DNA from: Casuarina equisetifolia
Lineage: Eukaryota > Streptophyta > Magnoliopsida > Fagales > Casuarinaceae
Direction: 5' to 3'
Assembly: GCA_028551475.1 (NCBI GenBank)
Contig: CM052357.1
Span: 26,681,745 to 26,745,744 of the forward strand
DNA: 64,000 nucleotides
Shown here: positions 34,543-44,594 of the stretch, one piece after another
Layout of the letters: each line of letters begins with the position of its first letter
How positions within the stretch are numbered: the stretch's first letter is position 1
The notes under the pieces: generated by a model
Told to the model about the DNA's origin: nothing
What the model saw: only the letters and a program-made list of their open reading frames with translations
Database searches by the model: none
Translations under genes and position numbers: made by a program

Positions 34543-35149
34543 ACGTTTTGAAGAGTGGTTTCCTTATTTTGGTTTAAACTTAGTCCGTGGGCTCAAGGCT
34601 TGACTTATTCGTGTCCCAAGAAATTGAAAGTTGTTAAGACCGAACAAAGAATCATGGATGAACTGGTTTTTTTGAGTTTATGCTTTTTATTTCTGTTTCC
34701 CTCCATTGAGAAATTCGGACAATAAATTGTGTTTTCTTTAATTAAGTTTTGTGATTTGCTTCTTAGTGTATCAATTTGCTTCATCATTGATAAAAGCTTT
34801 TTATAAGTTCTTACTCGAAAAGAAATGTCTAATACATACAATCTATTAACTAACTTATATATACTTAAAAGTCAAATGGAAGCGACAATAAAATCAATAA
34901 TAATTTTTTTTTATCATTAATCTTTTGTTAAAGTTTGAATTATCAAAACAATAAATTATGAAAACAAAACATATCTTAACACCATTCTTATTAGAGTTGT
35001 ATTTTTTTCTAATGTAGAATATCTTCTGATAAAAAAATATGTTTAGTTAAAAATATTGATTTTCAATAATTGATTAATACTTTAACAGTTGTAATTCAAT
35101 TCGGTTAACAAAGCATTAAGTATATATTTTATGAATTAGTGGATACTAA
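34543..35149. other. Spacer after DUF761 gene 1
   Basis: AT-rich 3' flank and spacer; no gene recognised. Similarity to the next duplicated unit becomes visible near the right end, around 35100. Confidence 0.5.
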
Positions 35150-35451
35150 AACTATAGAAAATTGATTTGGTGACCAGATATATTGATTTTTTGAGAATTA
35201 CGACAAAAATTATTTTTAAAAAAGCACGTGGCAAAGTGCAAAAAACAGAGATGACGTGAAGTACATGTACTTCCACTTTAGATTTCGCCGGACGCGGAAT
35301 CTCGATAGATGTTGATGGATCAACCTACCAGTTGTCGTGAAAAAAGCATTTGTTGGATTCTGGCACTTTTCTCAGACGCCGGCAGAAATCTGTCAACTAC
35401 GCGTCATATAAATTGCGTCGACTTTCGGGCCAGACCCAGAAGCTTCCTGGA

Positions 35452-35595
35452 ATGGAGGCGTCTTCTTTCGTGTTGTTAGTCTTTGGGTTCTTTCTCCATG
35501 TACGCTTTGGGGTCTGTTTCGGGATGCTGGTGAGGCCGACTCACCTGTTGGCTCTGCAGATCTCGTGGGTTTTGTGTGAGCAGAAGCCAGACTGA
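35452..35595 (+). CDS. Possible 47-aa hydrophobic ORF in unit A (uncertain)
   Basis: A TATAAAT at 35407-35413 precedes an ATG at 35452 by 45 bp. The frame encodes 47 residues starting MEASSFVLLVFGFFLHVRFG, a strongly hydrophobic N-terminus resembling a signal peptide, then a less hydrophobic tail ending CEQKPD. In unit B the TATA-like box is kept (38144-38150) but the start is ACG (38189) and a stop interrupts the frame. This is either a young small gene with one dead copy or a non-coding segment that is open by chance. No family is recognised. Confidence 0.25.
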   Translation: MEASSFVLLVFGFFLHVRFGVCFGMLVRPTHLLALQISWVLCEQKPD

Positions 35596-36346
35596 TTCTA
35601 TGGAATGGTAATATACTTTAAGAATGAGTGCAAGTTGAGTCCCACAAGTCCTTTGAACTGCAGGAATAGATAGCATGGTGGAGCAGCTGGAGTATCAGGT
35701 GTTTGCGAAATTGCTGATTCCTTGGAGTCTCTCTCATTTGAAAGAACTGAATCAGTGAGATTATATCCATAACTCCAGTTGCTGCAGATTCCTCTCATTA
35801 AAATATTGGATCCTTATTGCAGTTCTCTTGAAGTTGTTATCTTGTGCTTGGATAATCCAAGAATACTTCGCATACTGAAGAATGCCAATACAAAATACGG
35901 AAGAAGAAATCACGTACAAACGATTACCCTAATAACAAGTGATGACACACAGATGGGCCCACAAAATCACGTCGGCAGACCAACGAGGCAACAATATCGA
36001 TTACTTTTACTCTTCTAAGATTTCTCATGCTTGGTGAACAAGTATTTGGGTCCTTCTTTTAACAAAAAAAGCACGGACTTAGTTAAAGATGCTTGAATTT
36101 GATCTCATATCGGAAGTAAAGATATGTGAATTCGACTTTATATTTAACAATAGTATATCTTGCATAGAGGTCTGGCTTTGGATTTGACAGGGACACCCCT
36201 CCTATTGTGTATGAAGTTTAAGATGGGCCTACGCTTTAACAGATTTGAAAGCCATGCTTTTACTGCAGAAACGTGACACACGGAGCAACGAAAACGCGCT
36301 TTCTACCTTCTGAAACTAGCTTCTCCAAGAATCCTTTCCCTCCGTG

Positions 36347-36354
36347 TATAAAAG
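36347..36354 (+). promoter_or_regulatory. TATA box of DUF761 gene 2
   Basis: TATAAAAG lies 69 bp before the ATG. The proximal promoter (CTTCTGAAACTAGCTT to CGTGTATAAAAGCC) is nearly identical to that of gene 3. Confidence 0.7.
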
Positions 36355-36415
36355 CCTTAACACCCACGCATCTCTGAATCAAGTTTCACTTCAACGAGAG
36401 CGTAGAAACCAAGAC

Positions 36416-36778
36416 ATGGACAGAGAGAGGTTGCTAAAGCTGGGCGATCTTCTCAGGAAGGCTGCAAAGAAACTAAAACTTTTGCTACTCTTTAACGTAA
36501 GGCTTTGGTTCTTGGGTTCGATTATCAGAAGCTCTTCCTACAGCCGCCGGTTAAGCTTCAATAGCCAACCGGTCTTGCATGGATGTATCGGAGATGAAGA
36601 ATTCGTTGGAAACCGTTCAGTGCCTAGGATTCAACGAGCGTCCAGTTTCGCCTCAGAGGATGATATCAACAAGAGGGCTGAGGTTTTCATTGCAAATTTT
36701 CGTCGTCACCTTCGTTTAGAAAGACAAGTTTCTTTGGAGTTAAGCTACAAAAGAGGGACCAGTTTCAAAGAGGATTAA
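36416..36778 (+). CDS. DUF761 (cotton-fibre-protein type) small protein, copy 2
   Basis: This is an intronless 120-aa frame beginning MDRERLLKLGDLLRKAAKKL, with a basic, hydrophobic N-terminal helix, a serine- and arginine-rich middle (IRSSSYSRRLSFNSQP, then RIQRASSF), and the DUF761 C-terminal motif ASEDDINKRAEVFIANFRRH followed by LRLERQVSLELSY. The middle and the C-terminal motif are almost identical to copy 3. The start is the first ATG downstream of the TATA box (36416); the frame is open upstream but only through a GTG in the promoter. Function is unknown for the family; related proteins are associated with fibre and vascular expression or stress in the literature. The absence of stops or frameshifts and the intact promoter suggest a live gene. 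Confidence 0.85.
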   Translation: MDRERLLKLGDLLRKAAKKLKLLLLFNVRLWFLGSIIRSSSYSRRLSFNSQPVLHGCIGDEEFVGNRSVPRIQRASSFASEDDINKRAEVFIANFRRHLRLERQVSLELSYKRGTSFKED

Positions 36779-38143
36779 TTAGTCGGTTTGAAGCTGGTTT
36801 GTTAATTTTGGTCGAAAGGTGATGGATGATGCTAGGTTGACGAACACGTATATGAAGAGTTTGAATAATTGAAACTGTGCCAAGGAAGGATGAACCATTT
36901 TTTGCCTTATTGTTTTTTGAATATATATCTATGTATATGATGGATTATGGATTTGCTGCTTGTAATTGTTTGAGTATTGTAAAAACTACCCTCTGTTATC
37001 ACATGGGCTAATGCAAGTGCGATCACTATACTAGTACAATCTAAAATTCCTTTTTCAAACAATTTATCTTTAAACTTATTCAGGAAAATAATATTTCCCA
37101 AAAGGGAAAATGTTACAAGAGTTTTCCACGAGTGAACCTTCACCAATTGAGAGTTTCATTTTGTAAGCTCAATATTGAAAAAGTAACCATAATTTCATTT
37201 TCAACCGATACGTTGTTAGGTGCATTCATACATAACATGGAAATCACACCTGAAAAGGGCGTAAATGGTTAGCTAGAGCAGCATTTTTATCCGTTAGCAT
37301 ACCAATTCTTAGTGTTGAGATTAGTGAGTGACATGACAACACCTTACTGTTGCATCTCCTTCCTTGTACCGTACCATTTCTTTGTCTATTCGACACTTAT
37401 CTTGTCTGATGCTACCCTCGGACTACTAGACAATTGTACAACAGGAAACTTGAATAGAACAATGACATTTTAACCGATTAGTACAAATCAGACCACCGTT
37501 GAAAGAAAATAACAAATATCTAATTCAGTTGGGAGTAAATGTTACTTAAAACTTCTTAAAAAGAACATCTTTATAGAACAATATGACAAAATTTGGGGAA
37601 TTGTTACATATAGGTGCATTCTCTAGTACCCACGTGATGGGTGTAGTGTCCATATAGAACTCTCAATTAATTTAAATATAGACATAGGCGCTAGTAATCA
37701 TATTATGAGCAATTTTGATAGCTTGACATTACCTTAGTCAAGTGTGGATGACCTTAAGACTGTTCAGTCCCCAAATGGTACTATTATTCCTATTACCTAC
37801 ACTGGATCCATGGTTATTAAGTATTAAACAATTCACATAATAGATACTTTCTGAATTCAAAGACTAAAACTTTAAAAGATTAAGGTTGGTCACTAGATAT
37901 ATTGATTTTCTAAAATCTTGGTAAAATTTTTTTTTTCCAAAAAAGGCACGTGATAAGGAGCGATAAACACATAGGACCGAAGTAAATGTGCTTTGACTTT
38001 AGATTCTATCAATAGCTGCCAGCAAACGTGTCTGACACTTAATCCCCATAGAAAATGGATTTACCCAACCGCTTTGTGGCGTTGAAGCAATTATTGGACT
38101 CTTGCTTTTTTCTTTTTTCTTGGATGCTACGGTAAAAGTGCCA

Positions 38144-38230
38144 TATAAATCCTGTCGACTCTCGAGCCGGATCCAGAAGCTTCTAGAAACGGAGGCTTAT
38201 ATTTTCATGTTGTTTCACACTTTCTGAGAT
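38144..38230 (+). pseudogene. Decayed counterpart of the 47-aa ORF
   Basis: It aligns with 35407-35500 of unit A. The position corresponding to the ATG is ACG (38189-38191) and the frame meets a TGA within about 13 codons. If the unit A ORF is real, this is its dead copy; otherwise it is simply diverged non-coding sequence. Confidence 0.3.
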
Positions 38231-39479
38231 ATTGTTGGATGCTTTCTCCATATACGTTTTGGGCTCTGTTTCGGGATGCTGGTGAGGTCGGCTAACCTTT
38301 AGCTCTCCAGACGTCATAGTTTTTGTGGGAACAGAAGCCAGAGTGATTTTACGGAATGTACTCAATGTCAGGAATGATTTGCACGTTGTAGTCCTACAAA
38401 TCCTTTGAACTGCAGGAATAGAGTATGGTGGAGCAGCTTATGATCTGCTTTAAACTATCAAATGGAGTATCAGGTGTCAGCAAAATTGCTGATTCCTTGG
38501 GAGTCTCTCATTTGAAAGAACTGATTCAGTGAGATTATAGACCAAGTTACAGTTCAGAAGATTTCTCTGATCAAGACATTGGATCCTCATTAGAGTTCCC
38601 TTGATGATGCAAGCAGTTATACTGTTCTTGGATAATACAAGAATACATCCACAAACGGATCTTGGAATCTTGTATGCTTGATTGTGGGAGCGTGGAGAAA
38701 TTACCATACCTCAATTTAACATGATAAATAATATTTATTTTTTGGTGGCATCAAAGTTTGGATGGCAGTTTCGGTGTTTATAAGTCGTGATTACAGCTTT
38801 CTTCCACCACCTTATCTTTTGATGTCTTGGTTTTGATCCATTTTGCGCATAAAAGATTAAGATGAACGTGGTTTTCCAATTTTGTGTTAAACTATTGATC
38901 CGTATAGAGTTTTGTTCAACATGAAAATAAATATATGTTAAATCTAAATATTGTCCCATATTAAAAGTGTAAGAATGAACTCTTAAACTTATAAGTGATG
39001 AGTTTTCTTCATTTAATGTCTTAATATTTTAAGATGAGATCTCATACTTTAATATGGTATTAGAGTTAGAAATAAATCTTTACTTTATTATCCTCCATGT
39101 CCTAAAGTTAAACTTTACTTATATCAACATATTTGTGAGAAAAAGTCTTAAAAGTAGGTATGAACGAAGTACAGTCGTAGAATTATGGTGAACCCTAGCT
39201 GTGAACGTTGCAACTTTAGTTTACTTCTTACTTTTTCTGAAATTTCTAATACTTGGTGAACAAGTATTAGTCGCTTCTCTTTACAAGAAAGCACCGGCTT
39301 GACAGCCGTTGCTGTTGCGGAAACGAAACAGTCCAACCAATGCTAGCATTCCTAAGATGATGAAAAAGACGATGATGTCATCCGAATGACCATCCTCCTC
39401 TGCATTTCCGCGAAACTCCGAGGTAAAGCACTCCTTTACTTTCTGAAACTAGCTTATCCAAGATTCCGCTCCCTTCGTG

Positions 39480-39487
39480 TATAAAAG
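39480..39487 (+). promoter_or_regulatory. TATA box of DUF761 gene 3
   Basis: TATAAAAG lies 69 bp before the ATG, the same spacing as in gene 2, with near-identical flanks. Confidence 0.7.
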
Positions 39488-39548
39488 CCTTAACACCCAC
39501 ACAACTCTGAACCAAGTTTCCCTTCAACAAGAGCGGAGAAGCCAAGAC

Positions 39549-39911
39549 ATGGACAGAGAGAGATTGCAAGAGCTCGGCGGTCTTCTCAGGAAGGCAGTAC
39601 AGAAAATAAAACTTTTGCTTGCCTCTAACGTAAGACGATGGTGGTTGGGTTCGGTTACCAGAAGTTCTTCCTACAGCCGCCGGTTAAGCTTCAATAGCCA
39701 ACCCGGCTTGCATGGATGTATCGAAGATGAAGAATCCGATAGAAATCGTCCAGTGCCTAGGATTCAACGAGCGAGCAGTTTCGCTTCAGAGGATGACATC
39801 AACAGAAGGGCGGAGATTTTCATTGCAAATTTTCGCCGTCACCTTCGTTTAGAGAGGCAAGTTTCTTTGGAGTTAAGTTACAGTAGAGGGGCTAGTTTTA
39901 AAGAGCATTAA
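39549..39911 (+). CDS. DUF761 (cotton-fibre-protein type) small protein, copy 3
   Basis: This is an intronless 120-aa frame, the closest relative of copy 2 and of identical length. It begins MDRERLQELGGLLRKAVQKI, keeps the RSSSYSRRLSFNSQPGLHGC block, and ends with the DUF761 motif ASEDDINRRAEIFIANFRRH followed by LRLERQVSLELSY. Differences from copy 2 are scattered substitutions (for example LLLASNVRRWWLGSV against LLLLFNVRLWFLGSI) with no indel in the coding region, as expected if both copies have been kept under constraint. The start is the first ATG after the TATA box; upstream in-frame codons begin only at a GTG. Molecular function is unknown. Confidence 0.85.
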   Translation: MDRERLQELGGLLRKAVQKIKLLLASNVRRWWLGSVTRSSSYSRRLSFNSQPGLHGCIEDEESDRNRPVPRIQRASSFASEDDINRRAEIFIANFRRHLRLERQVSLELSYSRGASFKEH

Positions 39912-40450
39912 TTAGTCTGTTTGAAGTTTGTTTATTAATTTACGTCGAAAGGTGGTGAATGATGCTAGATTGACGAATAGGTATATGAATAGTACGAGAA
40001 TTAGTGGAACTGCGGCAAGGAAGGATGAACTATTCTTTGTCTTTTTGTATTTTTTTGTTGTTTTTTTTTAAATGATGGGATTAACGAATTGCTGCTTGTA
40101 ATTGTTTGACTATTAACAAAGACTGCCATAACACTGGATTTTGATGCCCATGTGTTGTCATGTAGGCTATGATTGTGTGATTCCTTTTTCAACCCATTTA
40201 TATTTAAAATTATTTAGTAAAATAATGTTCCCAAGAGGGAAAATGTTAGAAGAGCTTTCCACAAGTGAACCTTCGTCGATTGAGGGTTTCATTTTGTAAG
40301 TTCAATACTGAAAAAATAATTCCGCGTACAAGTTCTATAAAAGTTCCCTGTACTGAATGCATTGCATTGTATATTGGACAATTCTGTCAACTGTATGGTA
40401 GGAAACCTGTATAGGACAATGAGCCTTCTTCTTAAATCAATTTTATCCCA

Positions 40451-42958
40451 ATAAAATTGATCACTTGTTCGATTCATCCTTATGATCTTGTTACGCTTAA
40501 TATGCTGTTAGAGTAATATTTTTGGCCTAAAGTCCATTGTGAAAATCAGTTCTCCATTATCCTTCCTCATAAAAATAAAAAATAAGGAGGATCCCCATGG
40601 CTTAGTGGCAAGCCAGTCTGGCAAGTTTAATTGGTTAGGAGTTCAATTCCCCTTCTCTCTCCATGTGTGTGAGTGTTAAAAAAAAAATCCAAACAATACC
40701 AATACTCCCATCTTGATTACCTAGAACACAGTTCTTATGCAACCCAAAAATCCATCATTTTTCTTCAAATGGAGCATGAATAGAGCTTCATCCATGGACA
40801 CTATTGAGCAAAAGCAAATTTAGTTTTGTCGATGGAGCATGCCCAAACCTATGCAAGATTCATCATATTATTAGGAATGGAAAAGATGCAATGGATTTGT
40901 TCTCTCTTGGATCCTCAGAATATTGTCATGAGAATTCTATAAGCAGTTCACTTTTGTAAAAATTGCATTCCAATTATAGGTGCAACTTGTTGACAAGTTT
41001 AATGAAGTTGTGAGTGCAAAGATCCTAATAAGAGAAATCACAGTCATGGTGTGGTATGAAGCCGTTGTCGATGATTGTTTTCCCCCAGCTTTGGGGATAG
41101 CTTTTGGGATTTGGGACCAATTAGAATCATATATAGCCTTGTGGCATCTAAACCCCATCTCAAGAATTTTGAGATTTCATACAAGATGAGAACCGTATGA
41201 GATTTCTCAATAGTATGAACAAATCGTATGTTGCCATTTAGAGCAAGAATTTAATCATGCGTCTAGTACCAATGTTCAAAGAACCTATTACAAAAAAGGA
41301 GGATAAAAGTGATGGGAAAAACGACGTATAAAGTTTCCCACTTTGATTGAACCTATGAGGAAATACTAAAACACCAACGATGTATTCGAATAACAAGTAA
41401 ACTAAGCAAATCACAATCAACACAAAAGAATTTCTATGTGAAAAAACTCCTCTAATGTGAATGATAAAAAAACCACGGGACCGATCACGGAGTCCACCCA
41501 AATTTCCATTATATCAATCGTTATGATACAATCCAATCAAGTCCTTAACAATAGCAACAGGACAAAGATTTACTGATTCAACAATAATAGAATCACCAAT
41601 AAATAGTGAAGAATAAGTTGTAAATAACAACTTAACTACGAAAAGTTGGAGAAATATCACCTAGATTTTCGACCATAATCTGCTGACTTCAAGAGCTCCA
41701 AACGACAATCCAACCGTTCACAATGAAGAACACCCAATCCTGAACCTGTTGACAAAAAAATCAGCTCAATCGGACCACGGATCGACCTTGATCAAATGTT
41801 TGATCAATTGCTGCGCAGAGCCTCTAATTCTTGCGAAATTCTGCTCTTTTCTTTTCTCTCTCTCTTTTTCTTTTTGACGGCTACTCATCTCTTCTCTTAA
41901 AGAAAAAATCTTATATTTTTTCTTTTAAACCTTAGGACCACATTACCTTAATTAGATCCAATAATAAGTTCCTGAATATGGGCTGGACTAACCTAACAAA
42001 AAGTCGATCTATGGTTGGGGAAGAATCACGTGTAGAAAGTCTAGTCTTCATGGTGAATATTGGGTCTTATTTAGGGAAGACAATGCTTCGCAGTATGTTG
42101 TTTTCATATAGGCATTCCATGCCCATTCTAGATTCAAACACGACATCATTTTAGAGGAACAAGTGACTTGCATGTAATTTCGGTCATGTGGGCGTAGTTC
42201 TAGTTTTGCATTAACTTAACTATCGGTGTGAGTGTAGTTCTAGACTTGCATGCCCATTCTAGATTCAATCAAGATTCTCAATAAGCAGAAGATCTTTTTT
42301 ATTAATAAAGAGTTTCACCAAATTGACACAAAAAAATAGATATAGCACTTTGAGATACATTAAGAAAGATAAAGATGGTGACAATGATGTAATTCCCCTT
42401 CATGTTATGACATACACAAGCAGTTTTTATTGAATCGGTCCAAAACCTCACAAATCAGATCCTAGACTAATAGGAGCTATGTAAAAGCCCAGGAGGGAAC
42501 TTCGCCGCCGAATGGCTGACCCGCAATTGCTTTTGATTCCAGCTGATTTATATAAGGAAACAGGTCAAGAAAAAGCCTTTTCTTGTACTACTCTTCAAGA
42601 GGGAAAAAAAAAATGGAGTTCTTCATATGGATACAAATAGCAGGTTTTCTGTGCGTTGTGGCTTGTGATATTCCTGCTTTTATTTGGAGTGGCTGAAAAG
42701 TGCATGACCGTTGACATTCATTTCAAGAAAACAAAAACATGTTAAACAGTGAAATGCAGTTAATACCACAACATTAACAAATCCTAGGGAAATTAACAAG
42801 CATAATTTCAACCTCCGCCGTCCCAACGATGTGGCTTATTAGATAGGTTGTCCTCCTGGAAACTCCCATGCTCTCCAGTTCTTTCTTGTTCTAATTTTCC
42901 TGTCACTTTATACAATTATAAGCTTTGTGTCTAAGGAAAACTGAGCTGGGAGAAGATT
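40451..42958. other. Spacer after the DUF761 cluster and 3' flank of the calmodulin-binding gene
   Basis: AT-rich spacer with a SINE-like element at 40586-40687. The right end should contain the 3' UTR of the minus-strand gene. No other gene was recognised. Confidence 0.55.
40586..40687 (+). mobile_element. tRNA-derived SINE-like element
   Basis: A perfect A-box match, TGGCTTAGTGG (40598-40608), is followed 31 nt later by a B-box-like AGTTCAATTCC (40640-40650), then a CT-rich stretch, TGTGTGTGAGTGTT and a run of ten A (40678-40687). This is the layout of a short plant SINE transcribed by RNA polymerase III and copied by LINE machinery. The tRNA fold itself is not kept. A target-site duplication is not evident, so the boundaries are approximate. 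Confidence 0.5.
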
Positions 42959-44455
42959 TCATTTGGATGGGGTTTCTTTGTCTATCACCGTCTCGAACGC
43001 CCCAACCAGTGCTCTCACCTTGTTCTTCCTCTTCTGCAACAGCTTGCTCGCTGTCTCCTCAATCACATCATTGTAGGCCGTAGATTCCTTCTTCCGCAAT
43101 CCCGCTCCCTGCTGGGATGCTTCTGTACTATCAGCCACCTCCGGCTTTGTTTCCTCCGGTTTTGTTTCCTCCTGTTTTGTCTCCTCCGGCTTTGCTTCCC
43201 CCTGTTTTGTTTCCTCCGGCTTTGCTTCCTCCAGTTTTGCTTCCTCCGGTTTTGCTTCCTCCGGCTTTGTTTCCTCCGGCTTTGTTTCCTCCGGCTTTGT
43301 TTCCTCCGGTATTGTTTCCTCCGGCTTTGTTTCCTCCGGTTCTATTTCCTCCGGTTTTGTTTCCGCCGGCTTTGTTTCCTCCGGTTCTATTTCCTCCGCT
43401 TTTGTTTCCTCCGGCTTTGTCTCCTCATGGCCACCTTCCACATTTTGTTCTTCCTTCAAGCTAAGGTCCTCGCTTGCCCCATCCATTCCTTCCTTCTCAC
43501 TCACCATGTCTCCCTTATGCTTGTCTTCATCATCCTCTTCTCCTGCATCTTCTCTGATCACAACTGTTGCCTCACTTGCCACGCTTTCATTGCTTTCATC
43601 TATGCTTCCGTTTTCTTCTCCTCTGGGTTGAGTCTCAGCCTTTTCCACTTTAAATTCATCTCCAGTTTCTTCACCATGAACAGCCAGATTCTCTAGTTTT
43701 TCTTCCGAAACTGCAGGAATGTCGCAAACCTTAAGGTTCTCATCTTCACCCACACTGACCTCAGACTCCATTTTATTACTATGCTCGTCATTTTCGCATT
43801 TTGGTACTTCAGAAGGGTTCTCAATCTCACCTTCCATCTTCAAAGGTGCTTCAACCTCACGAACCAAAAATTCTCCATCATCTTGCTCAGCGTCAAGATC
43901 CAAAATTGGCGCTGAATCAACATGCTGTGGAGCTTTTGCGGAAGCAGAAGCATTAACTTCTTTCTTGGTGGCAGGAGGCGGGCTCTTCTTTGTGGTCCTC
44001 CCAGATAAAGGCTGTGATTTTTCAGCCATGGGCGTTTTGGAAGTCCTCTCTACAGCGGATTTTGGAGAACTTACACCTTTAGACGTAAAAGATGATGAAC
44101 GGACTGCTATCGTTCTCTCCCGAGGGCCGGGGGAGATAGTTGTCTTATGTACCCTAGAAACCGGCGGTGCCGTGTCAAAAGATTTTCTCCTACTGCTAGT
44201 GACCTTCGGCGGGCTGTCGACATGGCCAGGTTTCTTCACATACTGTAAAGGTTCATGGCGCGAGCTTATCGTAGGCCTGAGATAGCTTGGGACTTGCTTC
44301 TCAGTTGTAGTTGGAGAAGCCTTCCGCTGAACAGTGCTTGTGGTGGCTGTTTTGGGACGACTTTTGGTGGCTGCAGTAGCAGAATTTGCAGGGGACACGA
44401 CCCTCTTCTCCTTCCCTACACTGCGACTGTCTTTTGCTTTGGTACTAGTAGCCAT
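42959..44455 (-). CDS. Plant calmodulin-binding-domain protein with EETKP pentapeptide array
   Basis: This is a single-exon 498-aa protein. The C-terminus (STAYNDVIEETASKLLQKRK, then NKVRALVGAFETVI) is the plant calmodulin-binding domain (PF07839 type): a basic amphipathic helix that binds Ca2+/calmodulin. The N-terminal third is basic and Ser/Thr/Pro-rich (for example VPSYLRPTISSRHEP near residue 56, a short motif typical of this group), and the middle is acidic. Just before the calmodulin-binding helix sit 19 near-perfect pentapeptides of the EETKP type (minus-strand bases 43426 down to 43142), making a long charged, probably extended or helical spacer. A minus-strand TATA lies about 130 bp upstream. 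Role is unknown beyond calmodulin binding, which is inferred from family. The ATG chosen, MATSTKAKDS, is the first in frame. Confidence 0.85.
   Translation of the reverse strand: MATSTKAKDSRSVGKEKRVVSPANSATAATKSRPKTATTSTVQRKASPTTTEKQVPSYLRPTISSRHEPLQYVKKPGHVDSPPKVTSSRRKSFDTAPPVSRVHKTTISPGPRERTIAVRSSSFTSKGVSSPKSAVERTSKTPMAEKSQPLSGRTTKKSPPPATKKEVNASASAKAPQHVDSAPILDLDAEQDDGEFLVREVEAPLKMEGEIENPSEVPKCENDEHSNKMESEVSVGEDENLKVCDIPAVSEEKLENLAVHGEETGDEFKVEKAETQPRGEENGSIDESNESVASEATVVIREDAGEEDDEDKHKGDMVSEKEGMDGASEDLSLKEEQNVEGGHEETKPEETKAEEIEPEETKPAETKPEEIEPEETKPEETIPEETKPEETKPEETKPEEAKPEEAKLEEAKPEETKQGEAKPEETKQEETKPEETKPEVADSTEASQQGAGLRKKESTAYNDVIEETASKLLQKRKNKVRALVGAFETVIDKETPSK
43142..43426 (-). repeat. 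Coding 15-bp minisatellite, 19 units (EETKP)
   Basis: Exactly 285 bases are built of 15-nt units, reading GAGGAAACAAAGCCG-like on the minus strand. Variants (EEIEP, EEAKP, EETKQ, AETKP, EETIP) are interspersed, and some variant pairs recur in order (EEIEP then EETKP, twice), suggesting that blocks of units were duplicated. The array is a multiple of three, so length changes keep the frame. Confidence 0.92.
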
Positions 44456-44583
44456 ATGTTTGTGTCTCGGCTAAGAAACCTAAACAGAATCTGCATTTTC
44501 GAAAGTGCAATGAGAGCTAAGAAATTCACATTGAGCATGTTTCCTGAGCCAAGAAGGTCCTCATTGTTTGTCCTAGATACATA

Positions 44584-44594
44584 CATATATATAG
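44584..44594 (-). promoter_or_regulatory. TATA box of the calmodulin-binding gene
   Basis: The minus strand reads CTATATATATG about 130 bp before the ATG, implying a leader of about 100 nt. Confidence 0.5.

Larger units (their letters stand above)
35150..37500 (+). repeat. Tandem duplication unit A (contains small ORF and DUF761 gene 2)
   Basis: Unit A aligns by eye with unit B (37860-40450) along most of its length and in the same order. The shared landmarks are ATATATTGATTTT followed by a CACGTG motif, a TATAAAT, GTTTCGGGATGCTGGTGAGG, GAACTGCAGGAATAGA, TTGGTGAACAAGTATT, then the DUF761 gene with its promoter, then GAATTGCTGCTTGTAATTGT-like and GTTTCATTTTGTAAG 3' strings. The distance between the gene ATGs is 3133 bp. 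The coding parts are more similar than the spacers. Confidence 0.8.
37860..40450 (+). repeat. Tandem duplication unit B (decayed small ORF and DUF761 gene 3)
   Basis: This is the second copy of unit A. The CACGTG (near 37946), the TATA-like box at 38144, the GTTTCGGGATGCTGGTGAGG block near 38268, the GAACTGCAGGAATAGA block near 38406 and the DUF761 gene are in the same order. Its 3' flank (40080-40420) matches 36950-37470. Indels of tens to hundreds of bases separate the units. Confidence 0.8.

Noticed and set aside
36344..36415. N-terminal extension MYKSLNTH... of DUF761 genes 2 and 3
   Set aside because: It begins at a GTG that overlaps the TATA region, so it is promoter and leader sequence.
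43117..43464. Antisense ORF with LFPPVLFPPA repeats
   Set aside because: It is the reverse strand of the EETKP minisatellite; the repeat being a multiple of three keeps it open.
43719..44285. 188-codon plus-strand ORF
   Set aside because: It lies antisense to the calmodulin-binding gene, whose domain and codon pattern are clear; the antisense protein has no family features.
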